From contig CM043792.1 of assembly GCA_023974075.1 (NCBI GenBank), forward strand, positions 9,901,456 to 9,965,455: 64,000 nucleotides of DNA. The letters are read 5' to 3'. Positions 37,790 through 48,958 of this stretch are shown piece by piece. Positions within the stretch are counted from its first letter, which is position 1. Each line of letters starts with the position of its first letter. A program made the translations under genes and the position numbers. The notes below the pieces were generated by a model that was not told where the DNA came from, made no database searches, and saw only the letters and a program-made list of their open reading frames with translations. This stretch comes from Chaenocephalus aceratus (Eukaryota; Chordata; Actinopteri; Perciformes; Channichthyidae).

Positions 37790-38059
37790 ATGAACGAACA
37801 AGCTGATGAGACCGCTTTGGTCGGCCCCGTGGATGGGAAATTTTGTTTTAAAAAACGGACGGATGGAAGCGTCGACAAGAGCACGGTTGTGTGTAAATTA
37901 TGCCAAAAAGAATTTGCATATCACCGCAGCACATCAAGCCTAAAGTATCACCTAAATGCAAAGCATGTAGCAGCTAGCGTGGACGTTAGCCCGACTCCGA
38001 GTGCAAGGAACCACACCCTGACCCAACCAGATGACTGGTTTCAGGGCCAGGATAAGTAA
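37790..38059 (+). pseudogene. hAT transposase N-terminus (BED zinc finger), truncated
   Basis: An 89-codon frame containing a BED-type zinc finger with C35, C38, H54 and H59 (CKLC ... KYHLNAKH). BED fingers bind DNA in hAT transposases and in domesticated ZBED proteins. After about 90 codons the frame stops. The next frame gives ITNSLAQ, as in hAT transposases just after the finger, and then the element jumps to non-coding terminal sequence. The catalytic core and dimerisation domain are absent, so this is a decayed internal-deletion derivative, not a host gene. Confidence 0.8.
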
Positions 38060-38097
38060 GTCCACGTCTGAGAAAATAACCAACTCCCTGGCTCAAG

Positions 38098-39289
38098 CAG
38101 GGCTCGACATTAAGGACTGCCCGATGGCCCGGGGCCATCTAGTATTTAGCTCGGCCAATGAAGCCTCACCTGCTGGTTGCCCGATCGGGCAATCTATTAT
38201 GCCAGTATCATGCAGCTCGCGGATCCAGTAATGAGTGACCCGACAGTAAAACTAAACATATCTATAACTAGTTTAGGTAGTTTGAGAGGTAATTAAAATG
38301 GCTACGTGTGATATTCTAACCTGAAGTGTGTGTTTTGTTCCGCTCACCGCTGCATGTGCTTATGCAGAGCTGCGTGTCGAGTCTCGACACGTTAGCAGCA
38401 GCTGATCTCTCTCTCCCGTCAGATTAGACTTCACTCGCGTTTATGTCCATATCGATCAGATCCAGCTAGTTCTAGCTAATAATATGACTACCTGCTTATT
38501 AAAAGACAACTACACAATAAGTGTCGCTATGCAACTGGATGAGGCCACAAAGTATAGCGCAGCATTATGCATTTGTTTACATGACCACCGGAACCCCGAG
38601 GCATTACCAACAGATCAACGCACAATCAACCCATACAGGACATCTCTTTCTCCACATTAAGTGTTAGATATTAGAGTTGACTATTCTTGTCTGTCACATA
38701 CTCTTCTTGTCTGTCACATAAGTGGCGCAACTGAAGCGGTATTGCTCTAAAGGGAAATTATTTTGACCGAAGATATTTAGATTTGCTGGCTAACAGGAAC
38801 TCTGACGTGTGCTTCGCGGATGCGCTCGGCTCCTCTCGACTGCTGCTCGGGTCTGCTCGGTCAGCTTCCGGATGAGGAGGCATTCGTTCGACCAACTTAC
38901 AGTAGTTAACATTACAAACATTTTTTCCATCTGGGAAGGCATTTGCCTTCATCAGATGGAAAGTGTTTTGACCAACAACTTAAGTATTTCTTATAGCTAT
39001 GCAAGCGAGCAAACACAAACAAACAAGTGAAATGAAGAATAAAATTGAAATTGTACAATATAATATTGTGGTGGTTCATCTTATAATTCAGTCAAGAGAA
39101 TGCACCAGACAGCATCTAAGACCTGCAAAAATTTAAAAAATCTAGGGGGACTGAGGCCCCCCAAACCCTTCGTGCCATTTCGTCCACGTGCATTTTTCAG
39201 GGCAATCTCTATTGGGCTCAGGGCCATCTGTAAATTAGCTTAGATGGCCCACAGGGCCATCTCCCAAAATCCTTAATGTCATGCACTTG
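38098..39289. mobile_element. Second DNA transposon nested in the hAT element
   Basis: The left end CAGGGCTCGACATTAAGGAC and the right segment 'ccttaatgtcatgcacttg' form an imperfect inverted repeat. Just inside both are GATGGCCC/GGGCCATC words in opposite orientation. CAGGGCTCGACATTAA is a hAT-like start. No clean duplication was found, so the right boundary is uncertain. No coding capacity was recognised. Confidence 0.6.
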
Positions 39290-39541
39290 GACTGTAGACC
39301 ACTTGGAGTAAAATCCATGTGAAAATTGCTTTTCACTGTTCTCAGGTCAAATATGTATGTTTGATTAAAAATGCGATTAATTTCGATTAATTAATTACAA
39401 AGCCTCTAATTAATTAGATTAATTTTTTTAATCGAGTCCCGGCTCTATTTTGTTTATAAAATTGTCATCGATAACATAACTTCTTATAACAACAACAATT
39501 ATATTTATCTATCAGATTGTATTTATTTTTCTGTGTTTCAG

Positions 39542-39599
39542 GTCAGTAAGTTCAGATCAACTTCCGGCAAAAGAAATGATAGACCAGACTTCACTTTGA
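39542..39599 (+). CDS. enpp7: Possible terminal coding exon of enpp7
   Basis: A strong acceptor (pyrimidine run 'atttttctgtgtttcag') precedes 39,542. If exon 5 ends at 37,319 using the GT at 37,320, the frame continues in phase for 18 more codons (SVSSDQLPAKEMIDQTSL) to TGA at 39,597-39,599. The result is a 475-aa protein with a longer cytoplasmic tail. The in-frame TAA that would otherwise end the protein is part of the donor's own GTAA. An AATAAA follows at 39,614. Whether this exon is used cannot be settled here. Confidence 0.5.
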
Positions 39600-39619
39600 A
39601 CGCCACAACAACAAATAAA

Positions 39620-41329
39620 AAACAAAACAAAAACATGCTGCTACAGTCTGTCATTGAGAAAGCTGCTTGCTGGAAATCTCTTCTGGGTAATTATTGTATT
39701 ATCACATGTGAAGAAATGCACTCTGCACAAGGAACACAAGAGCAGAGTTTTGCATACCATTTTGTTAATATAGTGTTTGTTCGAAAACGGAGAATAGAAG
39801 TTAACAAAATGTGTCAATGTAATTGTATTAAATTCATAAAATAAGTATCTGCTAATTTTTTGTTTATTGTCATTCTGTTTAATTGTTCGATGCGCGGACT
39901 GTAATAACATGTTCTCTTCTACGTATGGTTATTAAGTGTCTTACAATTGTGTAATACCGTTAGTTGCCTTGAATAAGAGAATTCCTTGCTGCTTAAACAA
40001 AGGCCGCCAATACAACAACTTCTGTTAAATGCTAATAATGTAGAAGATATTTAATAACTTTAAAACCACAAACAAGTAAAAAAAAAAGGCAGCATTAAAA
40101 GACATTTCCGTTTAAAACTTAATTCGAAAACAATGTTTTATACGATCGAAGCAATTATGATCACGTCTCCTTTCACTTGCATTAAGCGAATAAGTGTTTC
40201 GATCAGAGAACGGTGGCTGCCGGGGGACACATTTAAGCAAACACGTTATAAATTGCCCGCCTCTCTTCGAGTAACATGTGTCAAGCTATGCGCGGAAACA
40301 GATCACTTCCTGTTACAACTTTCAAAATAATGTGATGTATGACATCTTTGGTGGGAGTGCTACTGTTTTTTTGTCTGCTTATAATTTGTATCAACATACT
40401 TCCAAGTGTTCACATTACAAAATTCACATCAGTTTAAATAACTTACTTGTCTAAACAATGGACATTGTTGAAGTTACCTGAGCTATTTCTAAAAATACCA
40501 CTCATAATATTTTAAGCATCAGCCTATACATTTACAATCATTATTTCAAATCAGAATTAGAAATCAGAAACTAAGTAATTTAACATGTAAAGAATTTGCC
40601 TTGGTATTTTGAAACGGTCACAATAAACAAAGTCAGACTAAAGAGAACCTGTCTATACATTACAACAGAAAATTAGTTTCGGACCAGATACATTCTTATT
40701 TCCACACAACCAATGTTCTACCTATTGCCCTCATTCATCTGGTGAATGGATTACTTCTAACTGTGCTTGTTATCACTCAAATAAATGTAACACCTTAAGG
40801 TTGCATGAAATTGATTGTTTTCTTGGAGTTTAATTGATTATCCTTTTTTAAAGCCTTTGCTTCTTATTGTGTTTTTAAGTTATACAATTATGATTATTTC
40901 TATATGTGTTTATATTTTGAATATACTGATATGTGATACTGTTAATATTGCATTGTGTTGCACAGTATGTGTAGATAAACAGATATAAACGTAATATAAC
41001 TGATTTTGATACAGCAGTAGGAGTTATATTAAGTCCATGATTGGCATTCATTGTACAGGAGTAGAGAAACAGAAAATATAAAGTACTACATTTGTAGTAA
41101 TATCAACAGTAGAACGTTAAAAACTGTAAAAAAAACTTAAGTATACATGATATTTTTGGTGGCTTTATGCTATTTAATGAGTTTGATAAGGGGTACAAAA
41201 CTTTCTTCACAGTAAGAGCTTTATTTTGAAGGCAATACTAAGCACATCCGGTCCTGTCCGAGCGTCATTCGGTTCAGGTCCACGCGCCTCTTGTATCATA
41301 AAGGATTGTTACTCGGGGCGAAGGCAGAC
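39620..41329. other. enpp7-cbx2 intergenic region
   Basis: AT-rich spacer. It contains possible enpp7 polyadenylation signals (AATAAA at about 39,614 and 40,780-40,785) and presumably the cbx2 promoter and 5' UTR just before 41,330. The last 100 bp are richer in CpG, with 'acatccggtcctgtccgag', an ETS-like word. No TATA box was identified. Confidence 0.5.
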
Positions 41330-44300
41330 ATGGAGGAGCTGAGCGCCGTGGGAGAGCAGGTCTTTGATGCGGAGTGCATTTTAAACAAGCGGCTGAAAAA
41401 GGTCAGAGCTGTGAAACAATTCAAAACTTTTAGTCGCGGTTATTCTTCTTCTGGCTGTTTACAAAACGTTCTTCCGCTCTTGGTTTTTCTTCCAGGGAAA
41501 GTTGGAGTATCTCGTGAAGTGGAGGGGATGGTCATCCAAGTAAGTACAAGTGGACCTGTGCTCCGCCCGAAACAATGAAAACAACAACAACGTGTCGCTT
41601 GTTGCTTCGAGTTAAATTAATCGCTAAACCGTTATTTATTATAAGCGAATTACCGAGTCATGATGACAACAACCATACGATTTCCTCGCATTTGGTTTCC
41701 GAGGGCGGTTTTGGACAAATACAGCTCATAAATGCTGCCTTTACATTTGCTTTCTTTTGTTCATAACACCTCCAATTTGGGAAGTTAGCGGACAACCACA
41801 GCAAATACGTTTACGGCTAAATCATTATTCCGGTTTTACACACTTCGGATTTAATCACATAATTGTAATAATTTTATATTTTTTCCATGACTTTAAACAA
41901 GTTATTTGTGTGTGACCCGAAAACCAATCACTCTACTTTGCAATTACTATTTATATATAATGTATAACCATGGTATACGTGTTTTGTTACATAACACCAA
42001 ATGTTACTGTTATTTTTGGTAAGTTTTTATAATTCATTTATGTTGCTGCTTGCAAGGCTCCACTCTGCCTTCATTTCTTGTCACTTGCCCTTTCTGTTCA
42101 CTGCACATTGTTGCTGTAATCCACCATCAATGCACACTGTTGCCTGCCAGCTCCATAGCTTTCTGTTAGAACCACATCCTTTGTGTGGGTGTGTGGGTGT
42201 GTGGGTGTGTATGTGTGATGGGTGGGGGTTGATTATTTCAGTGGTGACTGCTGATCAGAATAGGCTATTCAACAACAAGTGATGAGGAGAAAGGTCATTA
42301 CAAATGCATGTAGTTCAGATCAGCTCAAGAAAAAAAACCATGATCTGGTTTTTAGTGTGTTTCTGTAGTTAAGTGAGTATTTTTTCACACATTCTTTGTA
42401 CAAAAAAGGGAGCTGACATGCTGATTATTATATCTACAACGAAACGAGAGTACAGTTTAAGAAAAAGTAACCCTTGATTAATTCAGTGCCTATCACAATG
42501 GGCAGGTGTTATTTCTGCACATTGTGCACACTTATTCTTTAAGTTATTTCTGCTATGTGAAGTCATAACACTTCTTTGACCTAAAAGTGATCTTTCTTCC
42601 TGGTGTGTTTATGTTTTTCTTCAAAGAAGAGCAATCTGGTTTTCATCACTCAGAGTAAAAATAACTCAAAACTGAATCTGATTTAGTAGCTGTGGGAGGC
42701 AAGTCCGCCTGTCACTGAAATAGCCAAACTTTCCCAGAAATTCCCCAAATATTTCTGCTACAGTCCAATATATTTTTTAGAATTGGCAAAATTATGGAAA
42801 AGCTAGTTACATTTTTACTTTTGAAGAGGAATACAGAACTGAACCTCTTTTCAAACTTTCAAAGGAGCTAGCCAGGCGTGGTTTAAAATGGATGTGATTG
42901 TCTATTTTAAAAAAAAAGAGAGAAACGTTTTGGTTTTAGTCGACCTTTTCTGTCGATTACTCGTGTTTTGTGCCATTGTCATACTATATAACATGTTTCC
43001 AAGAAACTCAAGGGCACATTTCTGGTAAATACAAAATGTACTGCAATTATTTTTGCATAAATCAACTGAAGAAGAATGTGTAAACAGCCAGTTTACTGAA
43101 GCATAATAGATTTCTAGTGTTGTTCTGTCTTGAGCTAACTTGAATGGTCTATTTCAGCCTATACTAGAATAGCTTTTCTCAGGTACCATACTGGCTGCCT
43201 AAAGTCATCTCTAAGAGAGTACTGTTTTCTGAAGGAACACGGTCTTTATCTAAATGCGGGTTCCCTGCTGAGATTGACGGTCATTTTAATATAGCTGGAT
43301 CACCATGGTTCTGTATCTTGACTAACACTGATCTGTAACACTCTTGTCAATTTATTACAGACACAACAGCTGGGAACCCCAGGAAAACATCCTTGACCCA
43401 AGACTGTTGGCTGCATTCAACAAGAAGTGAGTGTCCTTATCGAGTAATTAAAACACCAATGAGTGGTCTATCTTTAAATATTAAAATCAGCTCTGTAACG
43501 CTCAAATGCGCATTAAAGCAACACCAAAGTCATGTGATGGCTGTACTGCTCACTGTACTGTAATCTTGAGACTTCAAGTTGTTGTAGCTTTCACAGTACA
43601 TGACTGACTGTCAACACTCTTTCACACACTACGAGATATTTTGCCAGGAGGAATCCCTGATGATACAGAAGACCCCTCTCCCCCAGGTTTCCCATGAGCC
43701 TGTGTCTTGTGCTATCATTCACTGTACCTCTCTGACAGGTCTACATATTCACACAATGCTAGTTAATGTTGTCGTTGGCACGTTATTTATTGTAAAATAG
43801 CCTGTTTGCACATGTCTTTACCAGCTATTTATAGCCTCTAGGTGCACATCGTCAGTCCGTGTTGCAACACATGGCAGCACATACACATACAAGTGACCCC
43901 TGCTCCAGTTTTCCCCTCCCCAAAAACTGTCGAATACATAATCATGGCTTGAGAATCCTTGTGATCCTTCAAATAAACTATTATAAATTGCTGTTTTTCG
44001 TTTAGCTCACCCACTGCATGTTTTAATCTAAGTTGAATCACAAAACTAGAAAGATTTGGAGAAACGGTATTAGTCAGTGAATAATGTTGTTGTTATTATC
44101 CCCCTGTCAAGCATTTGCTTATTTGTTGTTGTTGTTTTTTGGTTTTATAGAGAGCAAGAAAAGGAACTTCTTATACTTAAGAAAGGGAAGAGACCCAGGG
44201 GACGACCACGGAAAATTCTAGTAAGGACAAATCAGAACAGAAGATTATTATTAATTTGTCGGATTAGCATACAGCAGCTAACGTTTGTTATTTTGTTTAG

Positions 44301-45632
44301 GAAAATGTGCCTGAAGAAACAAAGTCAAGCAGCTCTTCTTCAGGCTCATCATCATCGTCTTCTGATTCCTCATCCTCGTGCTCGTCCTCTTCATCCTCTT
44401 CAGAGGACGATGACGACGATAGCAATGTCACACCAGTAACCCCAAATGTCAGAACACGAGACCTTCACCCTGTCCCTCAGAAGAAGGCTCAGATCCTTGT
44501 CGCAAAACAGGAGCCCCCAAAGAAACGAAGCAGGAAACCTCCGTCCCCTGAAGTGAAGGAATTTCAGCAGAACAAGGGCCCTCGCAAAGTTCTGAAGGCT
44601 TCCAAAGATGCAGATCTTCCAGGAGCAATCAAGAAGCCTGTTCACCCAGCAAGCTTCACCTTCATGGGTTTTCATCGGGGCTCGCCAAGGGATACAGTAG
44701 GCAGTCAGAACAAGAGCTCTGTGACTCAGGGCGGGGCTGTAAAAAGCTCTGTGGGATCAGGGAGGTCAGTCCAACCCGCCTCCCTCTCCCTGAACAAATC
44801 CAGCCAGAGCAGGAATGTCACTGAGGGTAAACTGTCCATCTCCAGCGTGAGCTGCAGGACAAGTCTGGATTTGAAAGCGGCTGCTAGTAAATCAAAAGGG
44901 GTGGCAGCGTTGAATTTGAATACATCCAAACACCTCATTCAAGGAACCACTCAGGATACACTAAGCTCCCCCAATGGACAAAAGAAAGCCCAGGCCCCTG
45001 TGTCAACACTGCAGCGGTTACCAAATTCTAAAGCTGTGGCTGCCTTACCTTCTAAAAATGCCTTGTCCAATCACGGTTCTGGCTCTCAGCCACTCAATCT
45101 TCAGAACAAACTTGTGAAAAGCAACGCTGTTCCTGGAAACGGTACTGCTCCAGTATCGGGCCTGAGAAATGCAACACTACCAGCGCGGAAAACTACTGTC
45201 CTGCAGGATTATAATCCTCCAAAAAGTCCTGCTACCCCTGGAAGACTTCAGGCCAGAAAGAGCCAGTCTGGGGTAGACATGGTCAAGGAGGCGACTGAGT
45301 TCCAGACCCCCAGAGTCCAGGGCAGGCTGGCGAAGGGCAGTGTGCAGAAATCCTCCACGGAGGTCCAGATCCAGCAAGACAGATTGGCCCCCAAAGACGG
45401 CAAAAAGGCCAAAATTAATGAGATGAGCACGGGTGAAGAGGAGAGCGGCTCGGACACGGACCAGGATTCTTCTTACGTTGGACAGGATGGCTCGGTAACG
45501 GTCCAGAACCAGGACTGGAAGCCCACCCGCAGTCTGATAGAACACGTGTTTGTAACAGATGTCACTGCTAATCTAGTTACTGTCACAGTCAAGGAGTCGC
45601 CAACCAGTGTGGGCTTCTTCAGCAACTACTGA
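41330..45632 (+). CDS. cbx2: Chromobox protein 2 (Polycomb, PRC1 subunit)
   Basis: Exons 41,330-41,401, 41,496-41,539, 43,361-43,426, 44,151-44,220 and 44,301-45,632 join in frame to 527 aa, close to the length of human CBX2 (about 530). CBX2 reads H3K27me3 and compacts chromatin within canonical PRC1. Visible parts: chromodomain about 10-62 with cage residues F12, W33 and W36; AT-hook KRPRGRPRK at 74-82; serine run about 93-120 followed by an acidic stretch; the conserved [14 protein letters not shown] block; a long Lys/Ser-rich compaction region; and the C-terminal Polycomb box [17 protein letters not shown] to the end (489-527), which binds RING1. The start was chosen because MEELS-VGEQVF matches CBX2 orthologues. 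Intron 1 is only 94 bp with a weak GTCAGA donor. enpp7 lies upstream on the same strand, as in human. Confidence 0.97.
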
Positions 45633-47790
45633 CGGGATTCCAGACACTGCGAACCATATGGGCTTTGAAAGCAAACGGGGTTTTTGGGGTTCAGAAGGAA
45701 TTTAGATAAACCTTTTGCGAATTCCTGAAGAATGCATCAGGGACCAGGGGTTCAATTGCGCTTCATCTTCTTTTAGTAAAAGACCAGTTTTTTAGGTTTA
45801 GAAAAAAAGAGAGATCCGAATGTGAGTTAAATATTGCTATTATTTATTTGTCTACAAATTGTTCAAGCGAGGACAGGAAAAGGTCCAAAAGGTGACATTA
45901 TGGTCTCGCTTGACAATAATGTTTTTTGGTTTCATTCATTCCAAAATTGGGCTACTACTTTGGTTTTGGATAGAAAATAATGTTAATGTCTTAAGTGTCA
46001 ATATGGAACTCCAAAACACAGTGTAGGTTTTTGAATCTGTGAAATATAAGCATTCATACATTTATCCATGGTAATAACTACTGTGTGGTAAGAAGAATGT
46101 CTAAATGAAGAAATAAGGAAAGCATATCCTCTTGTATGCTTAGCACACATTTAGTTCATAATGTGTCAATGGTGTAAACCCATATAAATCAGTAGCTAAT
46201 GTAAAACCAGTTTCTAATTCTTAGTATAGTATAGTTTATTTGTATAACATTTCATAAGTTAGCTACCTCTTTATTTTGACGTTTTGCTGCATATGTATAT
46301 TCATTTCTCATGGGATAGGAAGTCCTTCCCCTGCAGGGTATACCATCATCGTGTCCATATAATTGGTTTATATAGTTGAAATGTGTCGGACACGTATGCT
46401 GTGTTTAACTTGGTTTCGTAGCAGCAGCCAGTTCAAGCAGCAGAAAACGGCTTCCTTTCTGTTTTGTGAAAAACTCCATCAGAACAGCCTCTGAGCGCCT
46501 TTTATTCCTCAGTGGAGCCAGTTTATCAGCACAAACGAGCTGAACCATGTGGGGAGTCAGATACAGTATCTGTGTCCCCCCCCCCCCCGGTGTCTCAGAT
46601 AAGACTGTGGGGTTTGCTCTTCTGTCTCTGCATCAGTACTGTCCTTCATTCACCGGCAACTCTAATCTTCTCAGACTTGTAATGAATATGAACACAGCCC
46701 AGAGAATCAGTGCTTGTGTTGACATGGCAGGCTGATCATGGACAGTACACCTGACAATGTCTTTCGCTCACTCTGTCAGGGCTTCCCATGAGCCTTTGAG
46801 GGCGCTGAAGGCTTTGAAAACCACTGTGGGAAAAGGGGTGTGGACAATAAACCGTTCAGCTTTGTTTGTCGCTGACCACAAAACACCAGGTGTCATAGTG
46901 TCTGATGCCACTGGTGTTTTGAACATGTCGAGGACTGAAACACAACATTGGGTTGTCTTTCTTTTTCCTCGCAGCTGCAGACGTCTCATTTCACCCGCCT
47001 GCATGGGTTCAGGAGCTGCAGGCCCGGCCTTCCAGAAAAAGAAGAAAAAAGATCTCTATCTGATGTAACGGAAAAGAAACCACAACGATGTGCGCTACTT
47101 TCTGCTCCCCAGAGAGGAGTTCAGCAACAAAGCACTTCGACTGAACTCTTCTGTGTAATCCTGCTCTGCAGACTGTGCCTTTTTTTCTCTGTCCAAGACT
47201 AAACACAAAGGCATTACCCCAAAGATAGCTAACATTTCAGGTTGTTCAGTAAAAGGAGTATCCCGAGAGAACAGAGAGCGGACGCTTTTCATGTCCGTAT
47301 AGTTTTGAAAGAGAAAAAAGGAAGATATATCAAAAATATATAGAACCGACACATTTGATGCCTTATTGAAACATGAAGATATTAAAGTAGATTCTATTCA
47401 GGACCAGTTGAAAACAAAAAGAAATGTCTTCAAATGTTCTCCGTTATATATTTCTTTCAAAGTCAAAGAATTTCATCAGACAGTATAAGTTTAGTTATTT
47501 ATTACTTCCATGTAATAGGCTATGGGGTAATGCACGGTGTTTATATGAAATGTTTTTTTTATTCTTGCTTTTCTTAAATAATGAAAAGAACACATTCTGC
47601 ATAAATGTTTCCAGTTGTTGTCTTTTTATTTTATGTTTATTTTAGATCTACTAACCATCTCAATGAGACGTTGTTCTCCTTACAATCTATTTATTTCAAA
47701 TCAAGAGCCTTTCAGGGTAGGACGGTGTCATCAATCCTTGTATTGTGTCACTTGTCAAATTGTACTAATAAAATGGTTCAGCCTATTGTC
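45633..47790 (+). other. cbx2: cbx2 3' UTR (inferred)
   Basis: No gene-like frame. The stretch runs from the cbx2 stop to the polyadenylation signal at 47,767. It includes a 14-C run near 46,576-46,589 and an ATTAAA-type alternative signal near 47,380. Its extent is inferred from the signal, not from transcript data. Confidence 0.55.
47767..47772 (+). terminator. Polyadenylation signal of cbx2
   Basis: AATAAA followed about 20-35 bp later by a GU-rich 'tgtgtgtgttttg', the classic arrangement of cleavage signal and downstream element. Confidence 0.6.
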
Positions 47791-47809
47791 TGATGTGTGT
47801 GTTTTGATA

Positions 47810-48300
47810 ATGCAAACATATTCTTAAATCATTCTTCTTAAACGTGAGTATTTGCTGCTTATTTTTGCATTATATGACTGTTGACAAACTGGACTCATGC
47901 TATTGGTAGTTTCTAACATTTTACAGACTTCATCGGTTGATAAACTAATAATTTAATTGGGTGGTGTTCAACCTAAATTACGCGGTTTTGGTCCGGCGTC
48001 ATACCCTACCGGGCGCGTTTCAGAAGCATGAAGCGGAGCGTCGTGCATGTCGGCTCGCAGTTCTTGTTGATTTGGGCATATTTCCTGGACATTTGTATTT
48101 CTACAAGAAAGAAAGTAGGCTACGTAGTTAAATGGTTTATTTTTGTGTCCGTTTAAATCATGTTTATTGTTGTTAGGCTATTTCCTATTTTGTTGTGTTG
48201 TAGACTACAGACATAATTAATAATAATTGTAATAGTCCAGTTAAAAACAACATGAATCAAAGATGGGTTGCTGTATTTTAGGGGTAAAAAAAATGCATTC
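47810..48300. other. Gene-free interval after cbx2
   Basis: AT-rich apart from a CpG-rich stretch at about 47,980-48,055 ('ttacgcggttttggtccggcg', 'gggcgcgtttcag'). No exon was recognised. Confidence 0.45.
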
Positions 48301-48329
48301 ATCATCATAATTATTCTATATAATTTACA

Positions 48330-48958
48330 CACAGCGTCTGTAAACCGAAGGAGAACGCTGGCCTTTATTCTCCTATACTGGAAAGACTACAGAGGAGGGA
48401 TGGGGGGAGGAGAAGGAACCGGTTTTGGGGGGTGGGCCGGATGCTGTCACCGTTCCACTTCCTGCCCGACATTACCTTACGGCTGCGTCGCGTCGAAAAA
48501 TAGACTTCAATCCCATTTCGAGCGGAGCCCAGCGGTGAAACGCTTCTGAGCCGTAATGCGGCACGTCTGGTGGAATAGCACCCATTGACTAGAGTGGCCG
48601 CGATCCTTGCGGACGCCGCGGCGCAGCCTCAACGCGCCGGAGACGGACCCAGTGGAAACTAGGGCTAATAATACGGCCTTCTGCCCATTCACTTTGAATG
48701 GGGTGACGTCACGCTTCGCCGAACTGCATTGTGATTGCTTTGCTCGCGTTGCTCGCTTCAAAAGTTGAGCAACTTTTGAAGCTTCGACGGAAGCGTCAGC
48801 CAATCGAATCATATGCCAGTACAAGATCTAGCCAATCAAACCGCGTACTTTTGTGTCCGGGGCGGGAGATTCATGTGATTGGTTGTCGGTCGAGTTTCAG
48901 ACACGACCACCGGCAAGCTTCAACGCACGCCGCCGTGTGGACGCTGCGTTAAGCTTGT
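48330..48958. repeat. GC-rich repeat-like block (possible MITE)
   Basis: CpG-rich and unlike its AT-rich surroundings. It ends 'gtgtggacgctgcgtta', a word typical of short fish DNA transposons, and has a CRE-like 'gtgacgtcacgc', three CCAAT/ATTGG boxes and a perfect 13-bp hairpin at 48,755-48,782. No matching left terminus or duplication was found. A CpG-island promoter is the alternative. Confidence 0.4.
48755..48782. repeat. Perfect 13-bp palindromic hairpin
   Basis: GCTTCAAAAGTTG, spacer AG, then its exact reverse complement CAACTTTTGAAGC. It lies within the GC-rich block. Confidence 0.9.

Larger units (their letters stand above)
37558..39447 (+). mobile_element. Non-autonomous hAT element with BED zinc-finger remnant
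   Basis: The termini TAGGGCCGGGACT and AGTCCCGGCTCTA are inverted repeats, flanked by the exact 8-bp duplication TTTTGTTT (37,550-37,557 and 39,448-39,455), as hAT transposases make. Near both ends are AT-rich 'gattaattaatta' segments in opposite orientation. Inside lies the start of a transposase gene (37,790). Another element is nested at 38,098-39,289. It lies downstream of enpp7 exon 5 and, if the sixth exon is real, within an intron. Confidence 0.9.

Noticed and set aside
37790..38059. Domesticated ZBED-like host gene
   Set aside because: The BED finger lies inside a hAT element with TSDs, has no downstream domain and its frame stops at once.
41330..45632. Assignment to cbx4, cbx6, cbx7 or cbx8
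   Set aside because: The MEELS start, AT-hook position, poly-Ser run and exact C-terminal box with SVGFF ending are those of CBX2.
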